Source: an uncultured Clostridium sp.
GTDB lineage: Bacteria > Bacillota > Clostridia > Clostridiales > Clostridiaceae
DNA length: 62,036 bases
Assembly (NCBI GenBank): GCA_937927335.1
Contig: CALBDU010000028.1
Span: 1-62,036, forward strand
Reading direction: 5' to 3'
The notes beneath the pieces are model-generated. The model did no database searches, was not told the origin of the DNA, and was given only the letters and a program-made list of their open reading frames with translations. The position numbers and the translations under genes are program-made. This document shows, one piece after another, positions 21,673 through 31,085 of the stretch (within the stretch, counting starts at the first letter, position 1; the number at the start of each line of letters is the position of its first letter).

Positions 21673-22674
21673 CTATAGAATTATTCTTTTAAAATCCTGT
21701 ATGAAATCATATTTTTCATCTCTGTCCTCATAAACTTTATGGAGCTTGCTTAAAAACACTTCTTCTTCCCAATTCTTATTTTCCCAATAGTACTGAATGC
21801 CAAGCTGCCAGTATTCCTGAGGAAATTCCATAAAGCCTGCCATAATTGGTATCTCTATATTTTTTATTTCCATAATGCTGCCATAGGAATTCATTATATA
21901 AACTGCACAGTTTATATCCCATCTGCTATTTTTCATTCTTCTGATTATGAGGCTGGAAAGATCGTGAAGGTGAGTATCCAATATACAGTAGTCGAAGTCA
22001 ATAATATTAGTTGTTCCTTTTTCATCAATGAGAATATTATGGTGTGCATAATCATGGTGGCAAAACCCACCCTTGTTTATTTCCTTTTTCATTTGATTGA
22101 TGTAGTTTGTATTACATAGATTAATAATTGAGTTTCTGGCTGTATCCAGGAGATCGTCCATTTGTTCCAAATACAATTTGTCAAACTCAGATTTTCTATC
22201 CTTAGCTAAAATTCTTCTTTTAAAATCATATATTTCTTCAATTCTCACACTAAATGTATCTATCCATTTCAGCCATCCAATCCTTGGCTCCATACCTCTT
22301 TCTATGCAGAATCCCTGGCTTTTTAAATGAAGCTCAGCCAGTTTAGAAGCTGCTATGCCAAGATCTAAAGGATTATCGTAGTTGCATTGTCTGCAGCTAA
22401 GCCATTCGGTCATGTATGCATACCTGCCCTGAAATTCTATATAGCTTTCCCCTCCGGTAGTGTTTATTATCTCAGGTATTCTGTCAAATCCATTATTCTG
22501 GAGGTGCTTAATGGCAGCCAAAATAAATAAAAAATGTCCAAAATTGTAGTTAATAACCTTAAGACAGTAGCTTTTATCAACACATTGAAGCTTATAAACA
22601 TTTTTTATTTTTTCAATACTGCAAGGTTCAATGCTATAAGCATCCTTTACAAGCTTTCTAATATAAGAATCCAA
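21673..22674 (-). CDS. Second CotS-family spore coat kinase-like protein
   Basis: 333 aa, same family as the protein at 17,918-18,919. The catalytic loop HHDYAHHN and IIDFDYC are intact, as is FPQEYWQLGIQYYW. I chose TTG at 22674 because GGGAGG lies 6 bases upstream; the frame is open to GTG 22692. It diverges from another CotSA-like glycosyltransferase at 22,797. First gene of an operon with the coiled-coil and pseudokinase-like genes. Confidence 0.83.
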   Translation of the reverse strand: MDSYIRKLVKDAYSIEPCSIEKIKNVYKLQCVDKSYCLKVINYNFGHFLFILAAIKHLQNNGFDRIPEIINTTGGESYIEFQGRYAYMTEWLSCRQCNYDNPLDLGIAASKLAELHLKSQGFCIERGMEPRIGWLKWIDTFSVRIEEIYDFKRRILAKDRKSEFDKLYLEQMDDLLDTARNSIINLCNTNYINQMKKEINKGGFCHHDYAHHNILIDEKGTTNIIDFDYCILDTHLHDLSSLIIRRMKNSRWDINCAVYIMNSYGSIMEIKNIEIPIMAGFMEFPQEYWQLGIQYYWENKNWEEEVFLSKLHKVYEDRDEKYDFIQDFKRIIL

Positions 22675-22796
22675 AGTTGTCCTCCCAAACACTGTTTTGT
22701 AAACATTATATGTTTATAAACTTCGCTTTGTTCCACTTGAACAATTTTATACATAAACTAGTAGCATAGAATAAGTATGATTATGGAGGTAATAAG

Positions 22797-23906
22797 TTGA
22801 ATTTTGCTTTAGATGGGAGAGGGATTAACTGGTATAAGGGAACAGGAATCGGCACATATACGGAAAACCTGTTAAAAAATATGCTTCAAAAATGCGGAGA
22901 CAACTATTTTCATGTTTTCTGGTCCGGTTTGAATATGGAAGAGTATAAAGAATATAATTGCAAGCTAATCCCTACTTCCAAAAAGCATCACAGATTCTTT
23001 GAAGAGCAATATTTCCCCATATACATTAAAAATAATCATATTGATTTAATTCATGTGCCCCAGAATGGAATAAGCCTCCCCTTGGACAGCCAGTGTAAAA
23101 AAGTGGTTACTATACATGACCTCATTCCTTATATAATGCCTGAGACTGTAGGGAAGGGATATTTATTAAAATTTTTAAAGGATATGCCTGAAATTATTTC
23201 ATGTTCAAATGCAGTGATAACCGTGTCCCAAGCTGCTAAAAAAGATATTTTAAGGTTCTTCCCCATTAATGAAAGTAAAATTCACGTTATACCCCTGGCT
23301 GCAGATAAAAAGTATGTCCCATTAGACGTGGCCCGCTGTAAATTTGAACTTAAAAATGAATTTGGTATTTGTAACCCTTTTATTTTATATGTAGGTGGAT
23401 TTAGTTCAAGAAAAAATGTTAAAACACTGCTTTATGCATTCAAAAAATCACTTCCACACTTAAAATCCAGCTATGATCTTGTGCTGGCAGGTGCCGAGAA
23501 GGACGATGCTTTATCCTTGAAGGATCTGGCAATTGATTTGGGTATTATAGAAAAGGTAAAATTCACTGGTTTTGTGAAGGAGGATTACCTGCCGTTGTTG
23601 TACAGCAGCTGTGATTTATTTGTGTATCCTTCCCTTTACGAAGGGTTTGGCCTGCCCCCTCTGGAAGCTATGTGCTGCGGGGCTCCTGTACTATGTTCTG
23701 ACTCGTCTTCAATTCCAGAGGTTGTAGGTGATGGAGGTATTCTGATCAATGGAAATGATACTGATGAATTATCCTGCACTATGATTAAGATTTTAAACAA
23801 CGAGGATGTCAGATGGAATTTAAAGCTTTCTGCAGCAGCAAGATCCCAAGGCTTCAGCTGGTCAAACACTGCTGATAAAACTTTAGAGGTTTATCATTCA
23901 ATATAA
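22797..23906 (+). CDS. Second GT4 glycosyltransferase, CotSA-like
   Basis: 369 aa, paralogue of the protein at 19,033-20,157: MNFALDGRGINWYKGTGIGTY, HDLIPYIMPE, YVGGFSSRKN and EGFGLPPLEAMCCGAPV. TTG start with GGAGG upstream. The upstream 104-base divergent region contains CATAGAATA, a sigma-K-like -10, though I see no well-spaced -35. Predicted to glycosylate a coat component together with the divergent kinase-like protein. Confidence 0.83.
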   Translation: MNFALDGRGINWYKGTGIGTYTENLLKNMLQKCGDNYFHVFWSGLNMEEYKEYNCKLIPTSKKHHRFFEEQYFPIYIKNNHIDLIHVPQNGISLPLDSQCKKVVTIHDLIPYIMPETVGKGYLLKFLKDMPEIISCSNAVITVSQAAKKDILRFFPINESKIHVIPLAADKKYVPLDVARCKFELKNEFGICNPFILYVGGFSSRKNVKTLLYAFKKSLPHLKSSYDLVLAGAEKDDALSLKDLAIDLGIIEKVKFTGFVKEDYLPLLYSSCDLFVYPSLYEGFGLPPLEAMCCGAPVLCSDSSSIPEVVGDGGILINGNDTDELSCTMIKILNNEDVRWNLKLSAAARSQGFSWSNTADKTLEVYHSI

Positions 23907-23908
23907 AA

Positions 23909-23928
23909 TCCCCTGGTACGCCAGGGGA
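23909..23928. terminator. Convergent terminator hairpin
   Basis: TCCCCTGG-TACG-CCAGGGGA with short T-rich flanks on both sides, located between the converging glycosyltransferase gene and the solute-binding-protein gene. Confidence 0.75.
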
Positions 23929-23932
23929 TAAT

Positions 23933-25048
23933 TTAATACTTATTTTCTGGAGCGTTTTTCTCAATGTCAAGAAAAATGCTCCAAATATTTGTATTGAAAA
24001 AATCATTGCTGTTATTGAATTTTTGCCTGTTATATAATGAATAGGCTGCAGTAAACATACCATTATTCATAAGGTTGTCATATGCCGTTGTACTATCTGA
24101 GGCCAGATACTTTGAAAACTCTCTGGATAAATTAATATTCTTCGTATCCTTGTTAATTAAAATATCATAACCTCCAAGGGAAACATCTCTGTTTCCTCCT
24201 GGCTCAAAGGCCGGCAATTTCATGATGCCCCACTTCCCCTTTTGAGACTCCATCTTCATAATATTTACCACATCCTCAGGGGTAACCAGTACTGCCATTA
24301 CCCAATCTTTTTTCATCATGGTCATAATTGATTCGGAGCCATAGAGAGTTCCTTCATAAACCATAGCATTTATTAAATCTGAAACCCTTTTTGAATTTGT
24401 TTTATCAGAATAGGATATCCTAAGCTGACTTAACAATGCATTATTTAATCTTCCAAACTGAGGTGCCTGGTATACAAGGAACTTCTTGCCCGTCCTTGCA
24501 GCCAGGTTTTTCCCCAAAATTCTTAAATCATCCCAAGTTTTTATATCATCTATGTTGATTCCCTCAGATGAAAAGATGTCACTTCTGTATAATATGGCCA
24601 CTGGTTTTGCTGTCCAGGGATAAGCATATATTTTCTTATTATCTGTAACAGCATTCATCCTGCCCTCTGAAAAGACTTCATTAATGCCGGATATATCTGA
24701 TCCCACATCCAGGAAAGAATTACTGCCCATTTTTACCAATGGCTTTACATATTCCTCAGAAACTATGACAACATCCTCTTTAAATTTATTTCCTTTAACT
24801 TCATCTGATATTTTTTTATAACTGTCCTCAGACTTAACAATATTTATTTCAACTCTGCCATGTATCTTTTTGAAGCTTTCAGCAGCCTTTAAGACCACCT
24901 CATAATTATCTGAATCAGCAACTACATTGATCCTTCCAGACAGTTTAATTTCTTCCCTGCCGTTTAATCCTGCAAAATAGAAGATAACACTGCCGAAAAC
25001 AACACTGATTAAAGCAATAAAGCATAGTATAATTATATTTCTTCTCAT
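23933..25048 (-). CDS. Membrane-anchored extracellular solute-binding protein
   Basis: 371 aa with an N-terminal membrane segment (NIIILCFIALISVVFGSVIFYFA) and no lipobox Cys, so an uncleaved anchor is likely. The rest is a family 1 type binding protein: INVVADSDNYEVVLKAAESFKKIH, YAYPWTAKPVAILYRSDIF, GINIDDIKTWDDL, GKWGIMKLPAFEPGG. I chose ATG 25048, 12 bases after an AGGGTG. No ABC permease or ATPase gene is nearby, so it either works with distant partners or is a sensor or spore-related protein. Substrate cannot be read from sequence. Confidence 0.75.
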   Translation of the reverse strand: MRRNIIILCFIALISVVFGSVIFYFAGLNGREEIKLSGRINVVADSDNYEVVLKAAESFKKIHGRVEINIVKSEDSYKKISDEVKGNKFKEDVVIVSEEYVKPLVKMGSNSFLDVGSDISGINEVFSEGRMNAVTDNKKIYAYPWTAKPVAILYRSDIFSSEGINIDDIKTWDDLRILGKNLAARTGKKFLVYQAPQFGRLNNALLSQLRISYSDKTNSKRVSDLINAMVYEGTLYGSESIMTMMKKDWVMAVLVTPEDVVNIMKMESQKGKWGIMKLPAFEPGGNRDVSLGGYDILINKDTKNINLSREFSKYLASDSTTAYDNLMNNGMFTAAYSLYNRQKFNNSNDFFNTNIWSIFLDIEKNAPENKY

Positions 25049-25136
25049 TAGCATCACCCTGAGTCTATTATACCTTTTGTATTGTATTACCACAAGAAAA
25101 ACCAAGGGCTTGATCAGCTCAGGTTAAAAAGCACTA

Positions 25137-26519
25137 TTATCTCCTTGACATTTTATAGTTACCCGTTGAATTGAAGTCTTCTATCCAAGCCTTGTCAGCG
25201 TAAGGGGCATATTCTTTTGCTACGGCATCCAGCTTTCTTTGGAAATCCGGATCATTTAGCATCATATCAGCACCTTCATCTGTTGGCCTTGCTTCTGTTT
25301 TTAAAGCCACGTCCCTTATAACCTGTGGATTATCTATCATCATGCAAGGCTTTAGAAGATTTTTATTATAAGGCTGCAGATGTCTCAATTCCCTGAAAAA
25401 ATCAGAATCAAAAGCCTCCATTAGTGATTTTCCCTTTAAATTAGTTGTAGCAAAATGAGCAAATATACAGGGTTCCACATCTTCCTTAGAATTAATATGA
25501 CAATAGAATTTACCTGCTATACACCCGCCAACTACTGGTGCATCATTAAAAAAGTCTATAGCAAAATAGGGCTTTGTTTTCCTTATTTCCCTAATGCTCT
25601 TACCCAATGATATCCTTTGCCCTGGAGTAAGCATATAGTCAATATCAGGGTCTTTTCCTACCGGCATATATATAAAGTACCAGCTCATCTTTGAGCCCTT
25701 CTCAATAAGCATATCGATGAAGCTGCTTGTGGTCACTATTTCAGCATTATGGGCTTCAACAGCTGTTGAAACGCCAAATAGGATTCCCCTTTCCCTAAGA
25801 AGATCCATTGCATTCATTACCTTATCAAAAACACCCTTCCCTCTTCGTTCATCTGTTTCTTGCTGAAATCCCTCCAAAGACAACATTGGAATTACATTAC
25901 CCAGTTCAGCAAGTGTGTTAGCCATAGTCTCGTCAATCAAGGTACCGTTGGTAAAGGGCATGAAGATCATGTCGTTGTACTTTTGGAATAAATCAACAAG
26001 ATACTGGTTTATAAAAGGTTCTCCTCCAAGAATAACAAAATAGTATATCCCCAGCTCCCTTGCTTCAGCTATAATCCTGTCTGCCTCCTCTCGTGGAATA
26101 TCATCCTCTTTACTGTAGCTGGCTGCATAACAGCCTTTACATGTAAGGTTACATCTCATGGAAGGGCTCATAAGTATGGCAAAAGGAACTTTGATGTCCT
26201 TTTCGTCATATATTCTATCCCTCTTGGGCATCCCGTACCAAACTGCATTAGCCAGGAAATTTGTAAAGAATTTTTCCCTGCAGTTCTTGTTTGTTTCCTT
26301 TATAATGCCTTTAATATAGCAGCGTATATTGGGATTATTGTGGTATAAATACTGTATATTATTCACTATTGCCAGGTTCTCTTCGTCCTTTGAAATTGTT
26401 TTCCTGACCAATGCGAATAATTTATCCATATTTTTTTCCGGCTCCCTGTTTAAAAGTTCAATACCGGCTTTAATCAAAGCATCCTTTGCTCTTTTTTCCG
26501 CCTTATCTTTAACCTTCAT
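25137..26519 (-). CDS. Radical SAM protein with SPASM-like C-terminal cysteines
   Basis: 460 aa. The radical SAM cluster motif CNLTCKGC (about residue 123-130) and GGEPF follow a helical N-terminal domain of about 115 residues. C-terminal cysteines (CIAGKFYCHINSKEDVEPC, then KPCMMI) could hold an auxiliary iron-sulfur cluster. Substrate unknown; such proteins modify peptides or proteins or act in cofactor synthesis. GAGGAGGG precedes ATG 26519. No obvious precursor peptide gene lies next to it. Confidence 0.8.
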   Translation of the reverse strand: MKVKDKAEKRAKDALIKAGIELLNREPEKNMDKLFALVRKTISKDEENLAIVNNIQYLYHNNPNIRCYIKGIIKETNKNCREKFFTNFLANAVWYGMPKRDRIYDEKDIKVPFAILMSPSMRCNLTCKGCYAASYSKEDDIPREEADRIIAEARELGIYYFVILGGEPFINQYLVDLFQKYNDMIFMPFTNGTLIDETMANTLAELGNVIPMLSLEGFQQETDERRGKGVFDKVMNAMDLLRERGILFGVSTAVEAHNAEIVTTSSFIDMLIEKGSKMSWYFIYMPVGKDPDIDYMLTPGQRISLGKSIREIRKTKPYFAIDFFNDAPVVGGCIAGKFYCHINSKEDVEPCIFAHFATTNLKGKSLMEAFDSDFFRELRHLQPYNKNLLKPCMMIDNPQVIRDVALKTEARPTDEGADMMLNDPDFQRKLDAVAKEYAPYADKAWIEDFNSTGNYKMSRR

Positions 26520-26574
26520 TATATCCCTCCTCATACTAACCGGATACTCATAAATATATATTTAAATAAAATAA

Positions 26575-26607
26575 AAAATAGACCTTATGCTTAAAAAGGT
26601 CTATTTT
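26575..26607. terminator. Bidirectional terminator
   Basis: AAAATAGACCTT-ATGCTTAAA-AAGGTCTATTTT, a 12-bp perfect stem with A/T tails. It ends the larC transcript on the minus strand and lies upstream of the radical SAM gene. Confidence 0.85.
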
Positions 26608-26616
26608 ATAATGGAG

Positions 26617-27822
26617 TTAATCTTCTAAAATCAGCTTATATGCTGCATCATATATTTTATTAATATCAATTCCATTCTCTATGGCTAATTTTTTACAATC
26701 TTCATATTCAGGCTTTGCTTTAACTTTTTTTCCTTTATAAAATGAGGTTTTAACCGCTACAGCTCCATATACTGTATTTACCAGTTTACTTTCCCTTTTG
26801 AGCATATCCCTTTCTACCACATATTTCCTGTATCCAAGAGTGGAGGAGCTGTTAAATAAAATATCCCTTATATTTTCTTCTTGGCATTCACTAGCCAAAA
26901 CAGATATATTAATTCCCGGCCTGCCCTTTTTCATAATTAGTGGAGTCAGTGTAACATCCAGTGCCCCATTATCAAAAAGCCGTTCCATAATATATTCGTA
27001 TCTTTCCGGATTCATATCATCAATACTTGTTTCTATCACCATAACATCATCATGAACACAATCATTTTCAACGATACTGAAATCGGTCTCTGCTATGAAT
27101 ACCCTTAATACATTTGGTATATCCCCTTCAGTATTATTTCCTATACCATAGCCTGTATTTATTATTTTGAACCTCTTATTATTTGTAAACTCACTACACT
27201 CATAAGCAAGAATGGCGGCTCCTGTAGGCGTTGCTGCTTCAAACGGTATGCCCTTTGATACAATTGGTATTTCCTTAAGTATTTCCGCCGTAGCAGGAGC
27301 TGGTACGGGAAGTATACCGTGTGCACACTTAACAAAGCCTGAACCCACCTCAACCACAGATGAAATAATTTTATCAGGCTTAATGTAATCCAGGCAGATT
27401 GCCGCGCCAACTATATCTACAATTGAATCAATGGCCCCCACCTCGTGGAAGTGAACCTCAGTGATATCCTTGCCATGGACCTTAGCCTCAGCCTCAGCTA
27501 CAATTTTAAATATTCCGCAGCTTGTTTTCTTTACATTTTCGTTAAGGCTGCTTTGATTTATTATCTCCATAATGCTGGCCAGGTTCCTGTGCTCATGATG
27601 ATGCCCGTCATGATGATTGTGATGATGTTCAATAACCACATCTGCTTTCGTTCCAGCTATTCCGCTTCTATTATCCTTCTTAACATTTAAACTGTACCCA
27701 TGAAGATTCAACTTTTTTAACTCATTTTCCAAATAGGTTTTATCCACCCCTGCATCTATCAGGGCCCCTAAATTCATATCTCCGCTTATTCCAGAAAAGC
27801 AATCATAATATAATATCTTCAT
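26617..27822 (-). CDS. larC: Nickel-pincer cofactor biosynthesis protein LarC
   Basis: 401 aa, full length in a single frame (in lactobacilli larC is read through a frameshift). LarC inserts nickel into the pincer cofactor of lactate racemase and relatives. Visible are the start MKILYYDCFSGISGDMNLGAL, a His-rich insert (EHHHNHHDGHHHEH, about 65-78), HFHEVGAIDSIVDIVGAA, and the C-terminal DDMNPERYEYIMERLF and MKKGRPG blocks. larA, larB and larE are not in this window, so the enzyme served is unknown. Own terminator downstream. Confidence 0.9.
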   Translation of the reverse strand: MKILYYDCFSGISGDMNLGALIDAGVDKTYLENELKKLNLHGYSLNVKKDNRSGIAGTKADVVIEHHHNHHDGHHHEHRNLASIMEIINQSSLNENVKKTSCGIFKIVAEAEAKVHGKDITEVHFHEVGAIDSIVDIVGAAICLDYIKPDKIISSVVEVGSGFVKCAHGILPVPAPATAEILKEIPIVSKGIPFEAATPTGAAILAYECSEFTNNKRFKIINTGYGIGNNTEGDIPNVLRVFIAETDFSIVENDCVHDDVMVIETSIDDMNPERYEYIMERLFDNGALDVTLTPLIMKKGRPGINISVLASECQEENIRDILFNSSSTLGYRKYVVERDMLKRESKLVNTVYGAVAVKTSFYKGKKVKAKPEYEDCKKLAIENGIDINKIYDAAYKLILED

Positions 27823-27888
27823 ATTTTTATCTCCATTTCGTTTATCATATATTACATTTTACCACCTTAACCCTTTATTATGCAATTA

Positions 27889-27915
27889 AGGCTTTGCTAT
27901 ACACCAGCAAAGCCT
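27889..27915 (-). terminator. Hairpin after manC
   Basis: AGGCTTTGCT-7 bases-AGCAAAGCCT forms a 10-bp stem just after the manC stop; the minus-strand tail TTAATTG has few T residues, so termination may be partial. Confidence 0.65.
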
Positions 27916-27918
27916 CAT

Positions 27919-28986
27919 CTACAGAAAGTCCTTCATATCACTATTTTCTCTAATTTTTGATACCAGGTATTTTATTTCCTGATCCCTATGCTTATCCATA
28001 ACAAGGATAACATCGTCGGAATCCACAATAACCAGATCCTTTACACCAAAGGCTATGATTAGTTTATCACCAGCAAATATTCTACAGTTTTCACATTGCT
28101 CCAGCATAGTTTTCCCGGCTATTTCGTTCCCACTGGATTTATTTAAAAACCTCGCCAGGGATGCAAAGCTTCCAATATCATCCCAGGTAAACTCACATCT
28201 TATAACATAGGCCTTTCTGGTTCTCTGCATAATGCCGAAATCCACAGATATCCCATCTATTAATGCATATTGCTCCTTAACTGTGGAAACTTCTTCAGCT
28301 GTGCCAAGGCTTTGATAAATAAGCATCATGCTTCTATACATTTTAGGAAGATATTTCTGCATTTCTCTTAAGAATACATCTGCCCGCCATATAAACATAC
28401 CACTGTTCCACAGATAAGTACCTTTGCTAAGAAGGTCTTTTGCTACTTCAATGTTAGGCTTCTCCAGGAATCTTTCAACCTTAAAGGCTGCGATGTTGCC
28501 ATTTACTCTTTCTCCCATTTCAACATATCCATATCCCGTTTCAGTCCGGGTGGGATTTACTCCTATAGCTATAAGTCCCCTGCGCTTCTCAGCAGTTTCA
28601 AAAGCCTGCTTCAAGGTTTCAATAAACATATTTCCATTCTCGATATAGTGGTCTGATGGCAGAACAATCATGGTGGCATCATTATCTTTTTTTAAGAGCT
28701 TAACAGCAGAAAGCCCTATGCAGGTAGCTGTTTCTTTATTTTCTGGTTCTATAAAAATATTATCTTTACATATTTCAGGCAATTCCTCATACACCTTATC
28801 AATATATTCCTCATTAGTTACAATATATATATTAGATTCATTTACCAGGGGCTTGATTCTATCTACTGTAGCCCTTAAAAAGCTTTTATTATCAGCTATC
28901 TTCAAAAATTGTTTTGGATTATTACTTCTGGATAAGGGATATAGTCTGGTTCCTCTTCCTCCTGCTAAAATCAAGGCATACAACAA
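27919..28986 (-). CDS. manC: Mannose-1-phosphate guanylyltransferase
   Basis: 355 aa, makes GDP-mannose from GTP and mannose-1-phosphate. Pyrophosphorylase signature LILAGGRGTRLYPLSRSNNPKQFL at the N-terminus, PSDHYI in the centre, FLEKPN and the family WNSGMFIWR, then FTWDDIGSF. It lacks the C-terminal phosphomannose isomerase domain of bifunctional forms. TTG start (two in a row) after AGAGGT. It may feed the spore glycosyltransferases nearby or a cell-surface polymer. Confidence 0.9.
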   Translation of the reverse strand: MLYALILAGGRGTRLYPLSRSNNPKQFLKIADNKSFLRATVDRIKPLVNESNIYIVTNEEYIDKVYEELPEICKDNIFIEPENKETATCIGLSAVKLLKKDNDATMIVLPSDHYIENGNMFIETLKQAFETAEKRRGLIAIGVNPTRTETGYGYVEMGERVNGNIAAFKVERFLEKPNIEVAKDLLSKGTYLWNSGMFIWRADVFLREMQKYLPKMYRSMMLIYQSLGTAEEVSTVKEQYALIDGISVDFGIMQRTRKAYVIRCEFTWDDIGSFASLARFLNKSSGNEIAGKTMLEQCENCRIFAGDKLIIAFGVKDLVIVDSDDVILVMDKHRDQEIKYLVSKIRENSDMKDFL

Positions 28987-29050
28987 TTTTTTACCTCTTC
29001 CAAGTGCTATATTCCATAATATGAAAAAGATATGATAGTGGTGAAAAAAA

Positions 29051-29070
29051 CTGGCGGGATATCCCGCCAG
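29051..29070 (-). terminator. Terminator of prd operon 1
   Basis: CTGGCGGGAT-ATCCCGCCAG, a perfect 10-bp palindrome, followed on the minus strand by TTTTTTTCACC, 8 bases after the TauE/SafE stop. It ends the downstream prd operon and may also stop plus-direction transcripts (TTTTATT). Confidence 0.9.
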
Positions 29071-29078
29071 TTTTATTA

Positions 29079-29957
29079 TTAAGCTGTTGCTTCTTTATGT
29101 TTGCTTGCAGATCTGAACATCATTATTGCAGTGTAAACTATAACTACGTCTACTAACCACTTTAATATATTCAGAGGAAGCTCCTTAACGATGTAAGCTG
29201 CTATAAGAACACCTACAACACCGAAAATTGTGATAGCCATGGAAGCCTTTCTGTCATAAGCGCCTTCCTTAACAAACTTAGCTGATGCAACAGGCATCAG
29301 GAATGCACATGATCCCATCATTATTGGGAATGCTACTTTAGGGCTCATGCCAAGTGCAAATACTAAAGCCATACATGGTGCATACAAGCCTATTCCTAAA
29401 GTCATCAATGCTCCAAGTATTAAGTTACCAACTACGCCTATAATAAGTTTAGCTCCAGTTAATCCTATTTCTGTTCCGCCTACAGGCATAAGGTTAAGTT
29501 GTCCAGCAAGCATAGTTATTACTACAGCGATTAATGCAACACCCATACCAAGCTCAACTTTTCTTTCATCTAGCTTGGATACAAATCCTGCTCCAAAGAA
29601 TGCTCCTACTGTTGCTGCTGCAAGTAAAGCTATTAATGTCACGGGTTCTACCTTTATAACAGTGATAAATATAAGTGCTTCAACTACAACTGGGATTGTA
29701 CATGCAACATTTAGTGTTCCAGGTATAGTTCTGTCTGCTGATAATTTAAACATTTTTAATAATGCTGTGGTTGGTGCAAAGCTTCCTATTCCTAAAGTGT
29801 CAAAGAAGTTTGTTGCAAATCCTACCGCTCCTAGTGCAAAGAAATTAGCTTTTTCTAATCTGCCCTCTTTGGATGCCTTCATATAATCCATGAAAAATAC
29901 TACAGCAAAATAAATTGTCAGTGCTAGCATTACTCCTAATACCGCTTTTATTAACAT
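29079..29957 (-). CDS. TauE/SafE-family membrane permease, prd operon 1
   Basis: 292 aa with about eight membrane segments and the TauE/SafE pattern: GAVGFATNFFDTLGIGSFAPTTALLK near residue 43-70, RTIPGTLNVACTIPVVVEAL, and a second half with GIGLYAPCMALVFALGMSPKVAFPIMMGS. These permeases move small anions such as sulfonates or organic acids. As last gene of a proline reductase operon, a role in proline uptake or 5-aminovalerate export is plausible but inferred. A paralogue ends the second copy at 37,575. Confidence 0.88.
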   Translation of the reverse strand: MLIKAVLGVMLALTIYFAVVFFMDYMKASKEGRLEKANFFALGAVGFATNFFDTLGIGSFAPTTALLKMFKLSADRTIPGTLNVACTIPVVVEALIFITVIKVEPVTLIALLAAATVGAFFGAGFVSKLDERKVELGMGVALIAVVITMLAGQLNLMPVGGTEIGLTGAKLIIGVVGNLILGALMTLGIGLYAPCMALVFALGMSPKVAFPIMMGSCAFLMPVASAKFVKEGAYDRKASMAITIFGVVGVLIAAYIVKELPLNILKWLVDVVIVYTAIMMFRSASKHKEATA

Positions 29958-30015
29958 TTAATATCCTCCCTCTTATTACATTTATTTAGTTAAAATAATA
30001 ACATAGTTCTATTCT

Positions 30016-30052
30016 ACTATAAAATGACTTAAAAAGAAAGTCATTTTATAGT
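30016..30052 (-). terminator. 15-bp hairpin between prdF1 and the permease gene
   Basis: ACTATAAAATGACTT-7 bases-AAGTCATTTTATAGT is a perfect 15-bp stem in the gap between two genes of the same operon, without a T run. It probably protects or processes the upstream mRNA and lowers permease expression. The matching gap in operon 2 has no such hairpin. Confidence 0.55.
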
Positions 30053-30077
30053 GAATTTTGAAAATAAAGAATTGCTT

Positions 30078-31085
30078 TTATTTTAAGATAAATCCATACT
30101 TAACAGGATCTTCCGGATCAATAAAGAACTGGTTATGTCCTGTTATAAAAGCACTTCCGGAGATTTCAGGTATTATTGCATCATAGTCCCCAACCTTAGT
30201 TTCGCCAATAACTTTACCCTTGAATTTTGTCTGAAGTATGCTTTCATAAATAAAGTCTTCGTTCATCTTAAGCTGTCCCTTTGCATATAAAGTAGCAAGC
30301 TTAGCACTTGTACCTGTTCCACAAGGGGATCTGTCAAGCTGTCCCTGTCCAAATACTACTGCATTTTGAAGTGTAGCATCAGCACTTTTTGCAGGTCCGT
30401 ATATTTCTGCCAAGTCTACAGTTTTAATATGAGGAAGAGTTGGATGCTGAATCTCAACCTGTTCATTAACTGCTTTTATAATATTCATCCCTACTTCTAT
30501 GATCTTCTGAGCATTTGCTGCACAGATATCAAGACCTAAAGATTCGCTTTTTACAATTGCAAAGAAGCTTCCTCCAAAGGAAATGTCCATTGTTACTTTG
30601 CCTATGCCAGGTACATCAACCTCTACATCTCTTTTATACAGAAATGCAGGAACATTAACTATTGAAACTTCCTTTGCCTTGCCGTTTTCAACCTTAACTT
30701 TAGCTTTTACAAGGCCTGCAGGTGCTTCCAGAGTAAGCTCTGTTACAGGTTCAGTAACTGGTACCATTCCTGTTTCTACTGCTACTGTAGCAGCTCCTAT
30801 GGAACCGTGTCCACACATGTTAAGATATCCGCCGCCGTCCATGAATATTATTCCGATATCTGCTTCATCCATTGTAGGCTGAGTCAATATGGATCCAAAC
30901 ATATCATTATGTCCTCTTGGCTCCAGCATTATTGCTGTTCTTACATAGTCCAAATTTTCTTCAAGATATGCTTTCTTTTCTGGCATTGTTTTTCCCGGAA
31001 TTTTTGGAATACCTCCAACTACAATTCTTGTTGGCTCTCCCATGGTATGAGAATCAATTGCAAATATTGTTTTGACTGATTTCAT
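30078..31085 (-). CDS. prdF: Proline racemase, operon 1
   Basis: 335 aa. Interconverts L- and D-proline, giving the substrate of D-proline reductase. Two-base mechanism with Cys in NMCGHGSIG (Cys91) and in SPCGTGTSA; both are present. The ATG at 31085 shares its A with the TGA of prdE (TGATG); GGGAGGG lies within the end of prdE. A second copy with clear divergence is at 38,528-39,535. Confidence 0.95.
   Translation of the reverse strand: MKSVKTIFAIDSHTMGEPTRIVVGGIPKIPGKTMPEKKAYLEENLDYVRTAIMLEPRGHNDMFGSILTQPTMDEADIGIIFMDGGGYLNMCGHGSIGAATVAVETGMVPVTEPVTELTLEAPAGLVKAKVKVENGKAKEVSIVNVPAFLYKRDVEVDVPGIGKVTMDISFGGSFFAIVKSESLGLDICAANAQKIIEVGMNIIKAVNEQVEIQHPTLPHIKTVDLAEIYGPAKSADATLQNAVVFGQGQLDRSPCGTGTSAKLATLYAKGQLKMNEDFIYESILQTKFKGKVIGETKVGDYDAIIPEISGSAFITGHNQFFIDPEDPVKYGFILK

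Noticed and set aside
29347..29886. Plus-strand 179-aa frame opposite the permease gene
   Set aside because: Antisense shadow of the TauE/SafE gene, with repetitive Ile/Pro/Thr composition typical of reversed membrane protein codons.
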